64,000 nucleotides of DNA from Nocardioides pantholopis (GTDB lineage Bacteria > Actinomycetota > Actinomycetes > Propionibacteriales > Nocardioidaceae). Shown here in pieces: positions 32,445-41,932 of the stretch. The number at the start of each line of letters is the position of its first letter. The first letter of the stretch is position 1. Made by a program: the position numbers and the translations under genes. The notes under the pieces were generated by a model that was not told where the DNA came from, searched no databases, and worked only from the letters and a program-made list of their open reading frames with translations. The stretch lies in the NCBI RefSeq assembly GCF_003710085.1, contig NZ_CP033324.1:2729501-2793500 (forward strand). The letters are read 5' to 3'.

Positions 32445-34271
32445 TCAGGCGTCGTACAGGGCGGCGATCCGGTCGGCGTTGTTGGCGGCCACCACTGTGC
32501 GCTTGACCTTCAGCGACGGGGTCAGCTCCCCCGACTCGATGCTGAGGTCGGACTCCAGGATGTCCCACTTCTTGACGGTCTCCCAGCGGTTGAGTCGGGA
32601 GTTGAGCTCGTCGACGTAGCCGGCGACCATCGCGCGCACCTTCTCGGAGCGCACGATCTCGGCGTACGACGCCCCGGCCATGTCGTTCTCCGCCGCCCAG
32701 ATGTTCATCGCGTCCGGGTCCAGCGTGATCAGCGCGACGCAGTAGTTGCGCTCGTCGCCGAAGACCATGAACTGGCTGGTGTAGGGGCAGATCGCCTTGA
32801 ACTTCGACTCGATCGCGGGCGGCGCGACGTACTTGCCTCCCGAGGTCTTGAACAGCTCCTTGATCCGCCCGGTGATGGTCAGGAAGCCGTCGGCGTCGAT
32901 GCTCCCCTTGTCGCCGGTGCGCAGCCAGCCGTCCTCGGTGAACGCCTTCGCGGTCTCCTCGGGCAGGTTGTGGTAGCCCTCCATCACGTGCGGGCCGCGC
33001 AGCTGCACCTCGTCACCCTCGCCGATGCGGATCTCCGCACCCGGCAGTGCCGGGCCGACCGTGCCGATCTTGTAGTGCTCGGGGCTGTTGACAGTCGCCC
33101 CGGCGGCGTTCTCGGTCATCCCGTAGCCCTCGAGGATGAGGATGCCCGCGGCATGGAACCACTGCGCGATCTCGGAGTTCAGCGCGGCCGAGCCGGAGAT
33201 GAAGAACCGCACCCGGCCGCCGAAGCGGTCCCGGACCTTGCTGAAGACCAGCTTGTCGAAGACCTTGTGCTGCAGCCCGAGCGCGAACGGCACCGGCTTG
33301 CCCACGCGCTTGAGCTCGTCGACGCGCTGGCCGACCTCGAAGGCCTTGAGGAAGATCTTCTCCTTGGCCCCGCCCTCGGCCTGCTGCATCGTCACGATCT
33401 TGCCGTGGGCCTTCTCGAAGATCCGCGGCGCAGCGCCCATGAAGGTCGGCTTCACGACGCCGAGGTTGTCGACGATCCGGTCGATGCGGCCGTCGATCGC
33501 GGTGGCGAACCCGCAGGCGAGCTGGGCCGAGAGCAGCACCTTGCCGAAGGAGTGCGCCATCGGCAGCCAGAGGAACTGCAGGTCGCTCTCGTCGAGGATG
33601 TCCTGGGCCTGGATCGCCGCGCCCTCGTAGACCCACGAGCGGTGCTGGAGCCGCACCCCCTTGGGACGCCCGGTGGTGCCGGAGGTGTAGATCAGCGTCG
33701 CGAGCTGGTCCGGCGGAATCGACTTCGCGGTCTCCTCCACGATCGTCGGGTGCTCGGCCAGGTGGGCGTCGCCGAGCTCGGCCAGCGCCTCGAGGTCGAT
33801 CACCCAGTCGCCGTCCGGGGTGCCGGTGAACGTGACGACCTTCGCCAGGTGCGGCAGCTCGTGGCGGTGCGCGCGGATCTTCGCGATCTGCTCGTCGTCC
33901 TCGGCGAAGACCACCCGGCACTCCGCGTCGCCGAGGATGTAGGCGGTGTCCTCGACGTTGGTCGTCGGGTAGACAGTGGTGGTCGCACCCCCGGCGCACA
34001 TGATCGCGAGGTCGGCGAGGATCCACTCGTAGCGGGTGCTGGAGGCGATCCCGACCCGTTGCTCGGGCTCGAGGCCGAGGGCCAGCAGGCCGGCCGCGAG
34101 CCGGTTGATCCGCTCCCCGGCCTCTCGCCAGGTGACCGACTCCCAGGTCTCGTCGGGACGCGGGTAGCGGAAGGCCTCCGCGTCCGGCGTCGTGGCCACG
34201 CGCTCGAGAAGCTGCACGGCCATGTTGGGAGGAAGGTGGTCGACGAAGCTCGTGTCGGGATTCGCGGGCAT
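32445..34271 (-). CDS. long-chain fatty-acid-CoA ligase (AMP-binding)
   Basis: This 608-aa member of the FadD15-like group of the ANL superfamily activates fatty acids to acyl-CoA via acyl-AMP. Motifs are the P-loop YTSGTTGRPKG near residues 195-205, GYGMTE near 390, and TGDKGSIDADGFLTITGR with the catalytic hinge near 455-475. The C-terminus has K-x-K-R-T. It is likely cytosolic or membrane-associated. It has its own upstream region with repeated GGTAACC sites. Confidence 0.9.
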   Translation of the reverse strand: MPANPDTSFVDHLPPNMAVQLLERVATTPDAEAFRYPRPDETWESVTWREAGERINRLAAGLLALGLEPEQRVGIASSTRYEWILADLAIMCAGGATTTVYPTTNVEDTAYILGDAECRVVFAEDDEQIAKIRAHRHELPHLAKVVTFTGTPDGDWVIDLEALAELGDAHLAEHPTIVEETAKSIPPDQLATLIYTSGTTGRPKGVRLQHRSWVYEGAAIQAQDILDESDLQFLWLPMAHSFGKVLLSAQLACGFATAIDGRIDRIVDNLGVVKPTFMGAAPRIFEKAHGKIVTMQQAEGGAKEKIFLKAFEVGQRVDELKRVGKPVPFALGLQHKVFDKLVFSKVRDRFGGRVRFFISGSAALNSEIAQWFHAAGILILEGYGMTENAAGATVNSPEHYKIGTVGPALPGAEIRIGEGDEVQLRGPHVMEGYHNLPEETAKAFTEDGWLRTGDKGSIDADGFLTITGRIKELFKTSGGKYVAPPAIESKFKAICPYTSQFMVFGDERNYCVALITLDPDAMNIWAAENDMAGASYAEIVRSEKVRAMVAGYVDELNSRLNRWETVKKWDILESDLSIESGELTPSLKVKRTVVAANNADRIAALYDA

Positions 34272-34337
34272 GTCTCTCCTGCCGGACGGCGCGGAAGGTC
34301 GGACCCGGACCTCACCCTCCCCGCGGGATGGATGGCA

Positions 34338-34372
34338 GGTAACCTACGTCACATCAACACTGGCGGGTAACC
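34338..34372. repeat. two GGTAACC sites, 28 bp apart, before the acyl-CoA ligase gene
   Basis: The 7-bp palindrome-like GGTAACC occurs at 34338-34344 and 34366-34372 in the same orientation, about 67 and 95 bp upstream of the ligase start. This could be a pair of regulator half-sites. No matching regulator is known to me. Confidence 0.35.
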
Positions 34373-34388
34373 CCCACGCCGAGTCCGG

Positions 34389-34421
34389 CTGGGATCCGAC
34401 TGGGATCCGACTGGGATCCGG
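34389..34421. repeat. three tandem copies of an 11-bp unit
   Basis: CTGGGATCCGA is repeated three times (the third ends in G). It lies between the MOSC gene's 3' end and the acyl-CoA ligase promoter region. It is not a multiple of 3 and non-coding, so probably a slippage expansion. Confidence 0.6.
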
Positions 34422-34441
34422 CTGGCAGCCGCCGCGCCCCC

Positions 34442-35092
34442 TCAGCGCGGGGCCCGGGCGGCGTACCTGCTGCGCACGGTCTCCGAGAGCGCCGGGACGC
34501 TCAGCACGTGCGGCAGCAGGTCCCGCTCGGTGGTCAACGCCCGGAACAGCACCGCGACTGTCACGTCGTGGTCGGGGCGGTGCTCGACGACGATCGGGTC
34601 GCCCGCCTGCACCACGCCCTCCTCCAGGACCCGCAGGTACGGACCGGGGCGACCGTCGCGGGTGAACCGCTTGATCCACCCGGTCGGGTCGTGACCGCTC
34701 AGCTCCATGAACCCGGCGAAGACCCGGCACGCCGTACGCACCTTGGCGACCTCGAGCAGGGCGGTGCCGACCCGCCACCGCTCGCCGACGAGCGCCTCGT
34801 TGACGTCGATCCCGCGGGTGGTGAGGTTCTCGCCGAACTGCCCGTCCGGCAGCGCAGCGCCGAGCTCGTCGGACCAGCGGTCCAGGTCCTCGCGCGCGAA
34901 GACGTAGACGGCGTTGTCCGGACTCCCGTGGTCGCGCCGGTCGCACACCGAGTCACCGACCAGCCCGTCGCGGCGGACGGCGACCGGGTCGGGGGTGGCC
35001 GTCTTCCGGATCCCCGAGCTGCCCACCCGGCCGGTCCACTCACCGGTCTCGGGGCGGCCGAGGTTCACCGACAGCACGCGCGCGTTCTCCAC
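34442..35092 (-). CDS. MOSC domain protein (YiiM-like)
   Basis: This 216-aa protein has the MOSC fold of molybdenum-cofactor sulfurase C-terminal domains. Motifs include G-Q-F-G-E-N-L-T-T-R-G-I near the middle and the conserved cysteine in R-T-A-C-R-V-F-A-G-F. YiiM relatives reduce N-hydroxylated compounds with molybdenum cofactor; the substrate here is unknown. I use GTG 35092 because CAGGA lies about 8 nt upstream and homology begins there. The longer frame to 35269 crosses the hairpin of the neighbouring gene. Confidence 0.8.
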   Translation of the reverse strand: MENARVLSVNLGRPETGEWTGRVGSSGIRKTATPDPVAVRRDGLVGDSVCDRRDHGSPDNAVYVFAREDLDRWSDELGAALPDGQFGENLTTRGIDVNEALVGERWRVGTALLEVAKVRTACRVFAGFMELSGHDPTGWIKRFTRDGRPGPYLRVLEEGVVQAGDPIVVEHRPDHDVTVAVLFRALTTERDLLPHVLSVPALSETVRSRYAARAPR

Positions 35093-35120
35093 GCGGACAT
35101 CCTGACCTGCCCGGGCCCGC

Positions 35121-35162
35121 CCGTCACCTCTTCGGCCCCAGGTCCGGCCGAAGAGGTGACGG
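35121..35162 (-). terminator. strong 17-bp hairpin after the alpha/beta hydrolase gene
   Basis: Perfect 17-bp arms (35121-35137 and 35146-35162, core CACCTCTTCGGCC/GGCCGAAGAGGTG) enclose an 8-nt loop, 7 nt after the hydrolase stop. There is no U-tract. The hairpin also insulates the MOSC gene, whose start is 29 bp beyond. Confidence 0.75.
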
Positions 35163-35169
35163 GATCGGC

Positions 35170-36141
35170 TCAGGGCGCGCTGGTCACCGTCACGAGCGGG
35201 TCCGAGGCGTCCCCGGTGCCGGTGACGTAGCCGGCGGCGCCGGCGTGGCCCAGCTGCGCGCGCAGCCACAGGGCCGCCCAGCGGGCCGAGACCTCGATGC
35301 TCGTCGCCTGGGGCAGCGACTGCGGGCTCACCTCGGGCTCAGCGCCGCTGGGGTCCTGGCCGTCGGTGATGCCGTAGTGGTTCGCCCCGGCGACCCGCAC
35401 GAGCTGCTTCGGGCCGCTGCCGAGCTTGGCGTACGTCGCCTCGGCCTGCGCCGGCTCCGCGACGCCGTCGGCCTGTCCCTGCACGAGCTGGACGGGGATC
35501 TGGTTGTCGATCTTCGGATAGATGCCGAGGATCGCGTTGTTGGTGCCGTAGAACGACCCCGCCTTCACGGCCGCCGGCAGGTCGAAGGAGAGCGTCGTGC
35601 AGAACGGGATCGAGCACTTGTCCTCGGCGATCGAGAGGCCGGTGGCCCCACCGAAGGAGTGCCCCAGCAGGACCATGGTGCCGGTGTCGATCCGCCCGCG
35701 CAGGGGCGAGCCGGCCCTCGCGTTCTCGGCCGCCATCCAGCTCAGCGTCTCCCCCACCTGGCTGGTGGAGGTGTAGTAGTCCAGGTCGACGAAGTTCAGC
35801 CGGCGGTGGTTGGGCGTCACGACGACGAAGCCGTAGGAGGCCACCGTCGCGGCGTACTCCTCGTAGTGCTGGCGGTGCACCTTGCCGCCCTGGAGCAGCA
35901 GCGCCACCGGCAGCCGGCCGGTCCCAGCAGTCGGGTGGAAGACCGTCGTGCCGTCGTTGGTGATCTTGCTCTGGTAGCTCGAGACCGGGACCGGCGTGAT
36001 CGGCCCGGCGGCAGCGGCCGGCGCGGGCGCCGGCAGGGCGCCGGCCGTCGCGGCGCCGGGGGCGACCAGGGCGGCGGAGCCGACCAGGAGCAGGGCCGGC
36101 AGCATCGCGGGAACGAGACGGCGAAGCGGGGGGATCTTCAT
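35170..36141 (-). CDS. secreted alpha/beta hydrolase (chlorophyllase/lipase-like)
   Basis: This 323-aa protein has a signal peptide: a basic start, hydrophobic residues 12-30, and a probable A-x-A site near 30-36. The fold follows with nucleophile motif G-H-S-F-G-G near residue 165. The histidine is probably in A-N-H-Y-G-I near 265. The motif V-V-T-P-N-H-R near 110 is typical of this group. Two cysteines around C-S-I-P-F-C may form a disulfide. It is a probable extracellular esterase; the substrate is unknown. ATG 36141 has GAGAGGA upstream. It lies 187 bp downstream of the kinase gene, with its own promoter region. Confidence 0.8.
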   Translation of the reverse strand: MKIPPLRRLVPAMLPALLLVGSAALVAPGAATAGALPAPAPAAAAGPITPVPVSSYQSKITNDGTTVFHPTAGTGRLPVALLLQGGKVHRQHYEEYAATVASYGFVVVTPNHRRLNFVDLDYYTSTSQVGETLSWMAAENARAGSPLRGRIDTGTMVLLGHSFGGATGLSIAEDKCSIPFCTTLSFDLPAAVKAGSFYGTNNAILGIYPKIDNQIPVQLVQGQADGVAEPAQAEATYAKLGSGPKQLVRVAGANHYGITDGQDPSGAEPEVSPQSLPQATSIEVSARWAALWLRAQLGHAGAAGYVTGTGDASDPLVTVTSAP

Positions 36142-36181
36142 CGGGGTCCTCTCGGTAGGGGGACGGCGTCCGTCGCCTTGG

Positions 36182-36227
36182 CCATGACACAGCCAGGGAC
36201 ACAGCCATGACACAGCCAGGGACACGG
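36182..36227. repeat. tandem 23-bp repeat upstream of the hydrolase gene
   Basis: Two copies of a 23-bp unit starting CCATGACACAGCCAGGG (22 of 23 identical) lie 40-86 bp before the hydrolase start. The position suits regulator binding, but it may be a simple duplication. Confidence 0.55.
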
Positions 36228-36328
36228 CAGCGGCGCCAGCGCAGTGTCCGCGCACGCCGGCGTACGCCGTCAACGCGGTCTGGACCGCGACTGGCCGCCG
36301 TGGGTCGGGCGCCAGCACCGCCGACGAC

Positions 36329-37243
36329 TCAGTCCTGCACGGCCTTGGCGACGGTGATGCAGCGCGTCAGCCACTCGTCGGCGGGCGCGGGCACGGCTCC
36401 CGCCGGGTCCTGGAGGTGCCACAGCGCGTTGACGAGCATCCGCACGACTACCCAGTCGCGGGCCCGGCCCTCGTCGAGCCCGGCGACGTCGACAACTGTG
36501 TGGAAGCGCCGGCGCAGCCCGTCGCGCACGCTGCCGGGGCCGGAGACCAGCTCCTCCCAGCGGTTCCACAGCAGCGGCGCGGGCTCGTAGTGGCGGTCCC
36601 CGGCGAGCGGCTTGGGGTCGATCGCCAGCCACGGCTCGCGATCGGCCGCGAGCACGTTCGCGTCGTGGAGGTCGGTGTGCAGCAGCCGGTCCCCGCCGGG
36701 CGGCTCGGTGGCCACCAGGTCCCGGGCGCTGGTCACGGCCTGCTCGACCAGCCGGCGCGGGAGCGGGGCGTCGCGCGGGAGCGCCGCGAGCTGGTCGGCC
36801 CAGCGCAGGACGTGCGGCGCGAGGCGCCGGATCCGTCCGGGGGCCGGAACGTGGAGGCGGTCGTAGAGCCCGGCCACGATCTCGCAGGACTCCAGGTCCC
36901 AGAGGTCGGCGAGGTCCTCGGGGTGCAGGCGCTCGAGCAGGAGCGCGGAGCGGTGCGGGTCGGCGCGCAGCAGCTCGACGGCGCCGCGGCCGTGCCAGTG
37001 CTGGAGCGCGAGGTGCTCCTGCTCGGCCTCCTCGTGGGGGAAGCCCACCTTCAGCGCGGCGGGGCGGCCGCCGGCGGTGCGGACCGGGAGCACGACGGCG
37101 GTGTGGCCGTGGGCGGCCGCGCCGTCACCGGTGAGCTGCCACTCCTCCTGCAGCTCGCCCAGCAGCGCGGGGAGCCGGTCGAGCCACTGCACCCACGCGG
37201 GACCGCGGGCGGCGTACGCCAGCAGCCCCGCGGGGAGGCTCAC
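36329..37243 (-). CDS. aminoglycoside/hydroxyurea phosphotransferase-family kinase
   Basis: This 304-aa protein belongs to the APH(6)/hydroxyurea phosphotransferase family. The catalytic loop [12 protein letters not shown] is at about 190-201 and the metal motif [10 protein letters not shown] at about 211-220. Characterised members phosphorylate streptomycin or hydroxyurea, but most chromosomal copies have unknown substrates, so resistance should not be assumed. The start GTG 37243 overlaps the lepA stop by 4 nt, an unusual coupling to an elongation factor. Confidence 0.82.
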   Translation of the reverse strand: MSLPAGLLAYAARGPAWVQWLDRLPALLGELQEEWQLTGDGAAAHGHTAVVLPVRTAGGRPAALKVGFPHEEAEQEHLALQHWHGRGAVELLRADPHRSALLLERLHPEDLADLWDLESCEIVAGLYDRLHVPAPGRIRRLAPHVLRWADQLAALPRDAPLPRRLVEQAVTSARDLVATEPPGGDRLLHTDLHDANVLAADREPWLAIDPKPLAGDRHYEPAPLLWNRWEELVSGPGSVRDGLRRRFHTVVDVAGLDEGRARDWVVVRMLVNALWHLQDPAGAVPAPADEWLTRCITVAKAVQD

Positions 37244-39111
37244 TTCTTCGACTTCTCCGTGGGCTGGGTCGTGGAAAGCGCGGCCACGAAGGCCTCCTGG
37301 GGGACCTCGACGCGGCCGACCATCTTCATCCGCTTCTTGCCCTCCTTCTGCTTCTCCAGCAGCTTGCGCTTGCGGGTGATGTCACCGCCGTAGCACTTGG
37401 CCAGCACGTCCTTGCGGATCGCGCGGATGTTCTCGCGGGCGATGATGCGCGCGCCGATCGCGGCCTGGATCGGCACCTCGAACTGCTGGCGCGGGATCAG
37501 GTCCTTCAGCTTCCCGGCCATCATCACGCCGTAGGCGTAGGCCGCGTCGCGGTGCACGATCGCGGAGAACGCGTCGACCGGCTCGCCCTGGAGCAGGATG
37601 TCGACCTTGACCAGGTCGGCGGCCTGCTCGCCGGAGCGCTCGTAGTCCAGCGAGGCGTAGCCCTTGGTGCGCGACTTCAGCTGGTCGAAGAAGTCGAAGA
37701 CGATCTCGCCCATCGGCAGCGTGTAGCGCATCTCGACGCGGTCCTCGGAGAGGTAGTCCATCCCCTGCAGGGTGCCGCGCTTGGTCTGGCACAGCTCCAT
37801 GATCGTGCCGATGTAGTCGCTGGGGCTGAGGATCGTGGCCTTGACGACCGGCTCGCGCACCTCGGCGATCTTGCCCTCGGGATACTCGCTGGGGTTGGTG
37901 ACCACCAGCTCGCTGCCGTCCTCCATCAGCACCTCGTAGACCACGTTGGGGGCCGTCGAGATGAGGTCGAGGTTGAACTCACGCTCCAGGCGGTCGCGGG
38001 TGATCTCCATGTGCAGCAGGCCCAGGAAGCCGATCCGGAAGCCGAAGCCCAGCGCGCCGGAGGTCTCCGGCTCGAAGGTCAGCGCCGCATCGTTGAGCTG
38101 GAGCCGCTCCAGGGCGTCGCGCAGCGTCGGGTAGTCGTCGCCGTCGATCGGGTAGAGCCCGGAGTACACCATCGGGTTCGGGTGCTTGTAGCCGCCGAGC
38201 GCCTTGGTCGCGCCGTGGTGCTGGCTGGTGACCGTGTCACCGACCCGGGACTGGCGCACGTCCTTCACGCCGGTGATCAGGTAGCCGACCTCGCCGACCC
38301 CGAGGTCGGCGGCCTTGACCGGCTCCGGGCTGATCACGCCGACCTCGAGCATCTCGTGCACGGCGCCGGTCGACATCATCTTGATCCGGTCGCGGTGGGT
38401 GAGCTTGCCGTCGATGACCCGGACGTAGGTGACCACGCCGCGGTAGGTGTCGTAGACGGAGTCGAAGATCAGCGCGCGCGGCGCGGCGTCCGCGTCCCCG
38501 ACCGGGGCGGGGGTCTGCTTGACGATCTCGTTGAGCAGGCCCTCCACGCCGACGCCGGTCTTGGCGCTGACCCGCAGGACGTCCTCGGGCTCGCAGCCGA
38601 CCAGGCCGGCCAGCTCCGCGGCGTACTTGTCGGGGTTGGCGCCGGGCAGGTCGATCTTGTTGAGCACCGGGATGATGTGCAGGTCGGCGCCCATGGCGAG
38701 GTAGAGGTTCGCCAGGGTCTGGGCCTCGATCCCCTGCGCGGCGTCGACGAGCAGGACCGCTGCCTCGCACGCCTCCAGGGACCGGGACACCTCGTAGGTG
38801 AAGTCCACGTGACCGGGGGTGTCGATCATGTTCAGCACGTAGGTGCCGGACTCGGCACCCTCCTCGTTGCCCACCGGGACCGTCCAGGGCATCCGGACGG
38901 CCTGGCTCTTGATCGTGATCCCGCGCTCGCGCTCGATGTCCATCCGGTCCAGGTACTGGGCCCGGGCCGCCCGCGCGTCGACGACGCCGGTCAGCTGCAG
39001 CATCCGGTCCGCGAGCGTGGACTTGCCGTGGTCGATGTGCGCGATGATGCAGAAGTTGCGGATGATCGCGGGATCGGTGGAGCCGGGCTTCGGCGCGGGG
39101 GTCTGGGGCAC
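37240..39111 (-). CDS. lepA: elongation factor 4 (LepA)
   Basis: LepA is a ribosome-dependent GTPase implicated in back-translocation and 30S biogenesis. The GTPase domain has A-H-I-D-H-G-K-S-T, the switch II D-T-P-G-H-V and N-K-I-D. EF-G-like domains and the family-specific C-terminal domain ([20 protein letters not shown]) are complete. The start is uncertain. GTG 39111 gives 623 aa with GAGAAG upstream. ATG 39153 adds 14 residues, but its GGGAGG abuts the start codon with no spacer. Confidence 0.95.
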   Translation of the reverse strand: MPQTPAPKPGSTDPAIIRNFCIIAHIDHGKSTLADRMLQLTGVVDARAARAQYLDRMDIERERGITIKSQAVRMPWTVPVGNEEGAESGTYVLNMIDTPGHVDFTYEVSRSLEACEAAVLLVDAAQGIEAQTLANLYLAMGADLHIIPVLNKIDLPGANPDKYAAELAGLVGCEPEDVLRVSAKTGVGVEGLLNEIVKQTPAPVGDADAAPRALIFDSVYDTYRGVVTYVRVIDGKLTHRDRIKMMSTGAVHEMLEVGVISPEPVKAADLGVGEVGYLITGVKDVRQSRVGDTVTSQHHGATKALGGYKHPNPMVYSGLYPIDGDDYPTLRDALERLQLNDAALTFEPETSGALGFGFRIGFLGLLHMEITRDRLEREFNLDLISTAPNVVYEVLMEDGSELVVTNPSEYPEGKIAEVREPVVKATILSPSDYIGTIMELCQTKRGTLQGMDYLSEDRVEMRYTLPMGEIVFDFFDQLKSRTKGYASLDYERSGEQAADLVKVDILLQGEPVDAFSAIVHRDAAYAYGVMMAGKLKDLIPRQQFEVPIQAAIGARIIARENIRAIRKDVLAKCYGGDITRKRKLLEKQKEGKKRMKMVGRVEVPQEAFVAALSTTQPTEKSKK

Positions 39112-39209
39112 GAGCTCTTCTCGACGTACGTGGGTCGGGACGGACGCGACCATCCTCCCATGCCGGAGGTGGTGGACCCGACTCGACGACTGAGGCAGGA
39201 TCCCGAGCC

Positions 39210-40127
39210 GTGACGGACCTGTGGCACTCCCTGCCCGAGCCCCTGCGCGACCCGGTCGCGCTCGCGATGCCCTTCTTCGTGGTCTTCGTCGTGGTCGAGG
39301 CGCTCGCGGCGTACTTCCTGGAGGACGAGGGTCCCGACGGGATCGCCGGGTTCGCCGGGTACGACCGGCGGGACACCGTCGCCAGCCTCAGCATGGGCGC
39401 GGTCTCGGTGGTGACGATGGCGCTGTGGAAGTCGGCGGGCCTCGCGGTGTATGCAGTGCTCTTCGCCTACGTCGCGCCCTGGCAGCTGCCGGCCGACGCC
39501 TGGTGGACCTGGGCACTGGCCATCGTGGGAGTCGACTTCTTCTTCTACTGGGCCCACCGGGTGGCCCACCGGGTCCGACTGGTCTGGGCCACCCACCAGG
39601 CCCACCACTCCAGCGAGCACTTCAACTTCGCGACCGCGCTGCGCCAGAAGTGGAACAACTCCCACGAGCTGGTGATCTGGGCGCCGCTGCCGCTGCTGGG
39701 CGTGCCGCCAGCGCTGGTCTTCTTCGGGTTCTCCGTCAGCCTCGTCTACCAGTTCTTCGTCCACACCGAGCGGATCCGCACCCTGTGGCGGCCCATCGAG
39801 CTGGTCTTCAACACGCCCTCGCACCACCGGGTGCACCACGGCAGCGACCCCGAGTACCTCGACCGCAACTACGGCGGGATCCTGATCGTCTGGGACCGGC
39901 TCTTCGGCTCCTTCCAGCCCGAGCTGCACCGCCCGACGTACGGGCTGACCACGCCGGTCGGGACCTACCACGTGCTGCGCCTGCAGACCCACGAGTACGC
40001 CGCGATCGCCCGCGACGTGCGCGCCACCCCGCGCCTGCGCGACAAGCTCGGCTACGTCTTCGGACCCCCGGGGTGGCGGCCCGACCCGGTGGCCCGCGAG
40101 ACCCCCGCACCGGCGGGCGCCGCCTGA
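39210..40127 (+). CDS. fatty-acid hydroxylase / sterol-desaturase family membrane protein
   Basis: This 305-aa di-iron membrane enzyme has hydrophobic segments at about 15-35, 60-90, 95-115 and 150-180. The histidine clusters are [14 protein letters not shown] and H-H-R-V-H-H-G. The family hydroxylates or desaturates lipids at the membrane; the substrate is unknown. The start is GTG 39210. It is divergent from lepA. Confidence 0.88.
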   Translation: MTDLWHSLPEPLRDPVALAMPFFVVFVVVEALAAYFLEDEGPDGIAGFAGYDRRDTVASLSMGAVSVVTMALWKSAGLAVYAVLFAYVAPWQLPADAWWTWALAIVGVDFFFYWAHRVAHRVRLVWATHQAHHSSEHFNFATALRQKWNNSHELVIWAPLPLLGVPPALVFFGFSVSLVYQFFVHTERIRTLWRPIELVFNTPSHHRVHHGSDPEYLDRNYGGILIVWDRLFGSFQPELHRPTYGLTTPVGTYHVLRLQTHEYAAIARDVRATPRLRDKLGYVFGPPGWRPDPVARETPAPAGAA

Positions 40128-40134
40128 CGCGGCG

Positions 40135-40155
40135 GCCCCGCCCCGTCCGCGGGGC
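40135..40155 (+). terminator. hairpin after the hydroxylase gene
   Basis: A 7-bp stem GCCCCGC/GCGGGGC with a 7-nt loop starts 8 nt after the stop. There is no U-tract. Confidence 0.5.
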
Positions 40156-40248
40156 TCCGGGAGACGGTGACGAGGAACCCAGTCCTTTGCCCGACTTCCG
40201 GGCGAGCCGCGGCGGGACCCGGGCACCGCACCGGGCGAGGATGTGCCG

Positions 40249-41202
40249 GTGATCCCCACGACCATCCCCCACGGCCGCACGGCGCGGCGGCTCGAGTGGC
40301 AGTACCTGCCGCCTGCCGTGCGCGCGCTGATCGCCCGCCGCTGCGGCTCCCCGGTCGTCTCCGCCGAGTCCCAGGGAGCGGGCTTCACGCCGGGCTTCGC
40401 CTCGGTGCTGACCTGTGCGGACGGCAGCCGGCACTTCGTGAAGGCGGCCTCGGTGCGGGCGCAGCGGATGTTCGCGGAGTCCTACCGCGAGGAGGCGCGC
40501 AAGCTCGCCGACCTTCCCGCCGAGACCCCGGCGCCGCGGCTGCGCTGGTCCCTCGACGACGAGGACTGGGTCGTCCTCGGCATCGAGCACGTCACCGGCC
40601 GCGCCCCGGCCCGACCCTGGCGGCCCGCGGAGCTGGACGCCACGCTGGACGCCCTCGAGGAGTGCGCCCGGGTGCTCACCCCGGCCCCGGGCGGAGCGGG
40701 CGCCGGCACCTTCGAGGAGGAGTTCGCCGCGTTCCCGGCGTACTGGGACGCGCTGCGGGCCGCCCCGCTGGGCGTGCCGGGCCTCGCCGAGCACGCCGAC
40801 GAGGCCGCGGCGCTCGCGGCGGCGTACGCCTCGGTGTGCGGCGGGCGCACCCTCGTGCACACCGACGTGCGCGACGACAACGTGCTGCTGGCCCCGGACG
40901 GCACCGCGCTGCTGTGCGACTGGAACTGGCCGGTGGCGGGCGCCGCCTGGATCGACTCGGTGCTGGCGCTGATCGGGCCGCGCGGCGACGGCCTGGACGT
41001 GGAGGCCGTGCTGTCCGCCCGGCCGCTGACCCGCGATCTGCCGCCCGAGCACGTCGATGTGTTGCTAGCGCTGGTAGCTGGGTACTTCCTCCACCAATCG
41101 ACCCAACCGGTGCCGCACACCTCGCCGTACATCCGCGACGCGCAGCGCTGGCAGGGTGACGTCGTGTGGAACTGGTTGAGCGAGAGAAGGGCGTGGTCGT
41201 GA
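40249..41202 (+). CDS. phosphotransferase-family protein (APH/choline-kinase fold)
   Basis: This 317-aa kinase-like protein has the catalytic loop L-V-H-T-D-V-R-D-D-N-V-L near residue 205 and the metal aspartate in L-L-C-D-W-N-W near 225. The substrate is unknown. GTG 40249 is preferred over GTG 40243 because GAGG lies 8 nt upstream. It overlaps the small membrane protein gene by 4 nt. Confidence 0.8.
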   Translation: MIPTTIPHGRTARRLEWQYLPPAVRALIARRCGSPVVSAESQGAGFTPGFASVLTCADGSRHFVKAASVRAQRMFAESYREEARKLADLPAETPAPRLRWSLDDEDWVVLGIEHVTGRAPARPWRPAELDATLDALEECARVLTPAPGGAGAGTFEEEFAAFPAYWDALRAAPLGVPGLAEHADEAAALAAAYASVCGGRTLVHTDVRDDNVLLAPDGTALLCDWNWPVAGAAWIDSVLALIGPRGDGLDVEAVLSARPLTRDLPPEHVDVLLALVAGYFLHQSTQPVPHTSPYIRDAQRWQGDVVWNWLSERRAWS

Positions 41203-41435
41203 ACAGGATGGTCGTACGGATCCTCGTGGTCCTGGGTGTCGTTGGCGGGGTCGGACTGGTGGCCCAGCGGACGGGGCTCATCCCGGCTGGAGCCCAGGCC
41301 GGCGCGCCGGCGACGGCGCTGCCCCTCACCTGTCGGCTCCAGGGACACGGCTGGCGGGTGCCGAGGTCGACCGCGAGCGCCCCGACGCGTACCACTTGTC
41401 GGCGCTGCGACCAGCTCGACCTGCCGACGCCCTGA
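41199..41435 (+). CDS. small membrane-anchored protein
   Basis: This 78-aa protein has a strongly hydrophobic N-terminal segment (residues 5-23, VVRILVVLGVVGGVGLV) and a short basic C-terminus with three cysteines (C-R-L-Q, C-R-R-C). It may be a signal-anchored or exported peptide. GTG 41199 overlaps the kinase stop by 4 nt and has GAAGGG upstream, so the two are likely co-translated. I do not recognise a family. Confidence 0.55.
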   Translation: MNRMVVRILVVLGVVGGVGLVAQRTGLIPAGAQAGAPATALPLTCRLQGHGWRVPRSTASAPTRTTCRRCDQLDLPTP

Positions 41436-41456
41436 TCTCGGCCCGCGCCGCCTGAT

Positions 41457-41486
41457 TTGGGCGGCCGCGTCCGGCGCTGTTAATCT
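41457..41486 (+). promoter_or_regulatory. rpsT promoter (extended -10)
   Basis: -35-like TTGGGC (41457-41462) is followed 18 nt later by TAATCT (41481-41486), preceded by TG to give an extended -10 (TGTTAATCT). Transcription would start near 41493, giving a leader of about 100 nt before rpsT. Confidence 0.6.
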
Positions 41487-41594
41487 TGCACGTCGCTTGT
41501 TGCGCGCCCTCCCGAGGGCAGCGGCGCCGACAGCACACCTGGACTCAGCAGCACCGTCTAGCACCATCCCCACACCTACGACGAAGGCGCAGTA

Positions 41595-41855
41595 GTGGCG
41601 AACATCAAGTCCCAGATCAAGCGGAACAAGCAGAACGAGAAGCGCCACGAGCGCAACAAGGCCGTGAAGACCGGCCTGAAGTCTGCCGTGCGCAAGTTCC
41701 GCGAGCTCGCGGAGACCGGCGACAAGGACGCTGCCGTCCTGGCCGGCCGCGAGGCCTCCCGGAAGCTGGACAAGGCCGTCTCCAAGGGCGTCATCCACCG
41801 CAACCAGGCCGCGAACCGCAAGTCCGCGATCGCCAAGCAGGCCGCCTCTCTCTGA
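41595..41855 (+). CDS. rpsT: 30S ribosomal protein S20
   Basis: This 86-aa, lysine/arginine-rich protein (starts [10 protein letters not shown]) matches S20 over its full length and binds 16S rRNA in the small subunit. The start is GTG 41595 with GAAGG about 10 nt upstream. It is monocistronic, between an extended -10 promoter and a classic intrinsic terminator. Confidence 0.98.
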   Translation: MANIKSQIKRNKQNEKRHERNKAVKTGLKSAVRKFRELAETGDKDAAVLAGREASRKLDKAVSKGVIHRNQAANRKSAIAKQAASL

Positions 41856-41870
41856 GGCCCCTCGCACTTC

Positions 41871-41901
41871 GGCGCCGCCCCCTCGGGGGCGGCGCCTTTT
41901 T
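41871..41901 (+). terminator. intrinsic terminator of rpsT
   Basis: An 11-bp GC stem (GGCGCCGCCCC/GGGGCGGCGCC) with a 4-nt loop is followed by TTTTT. It is 16 nt after the rpsT stop. Confidence 0.92.
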
Positions 41902-41932
41902 GCGTTGCCCCTCGACGCGGGTCCAGACCGGG

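Noticed and set aside
36329..37243. A dedicated streptomycin-resistance gene
   Set aside because: Only the family is supported. The gene is embedded in a core operon with lepA and shows no transfer signature.
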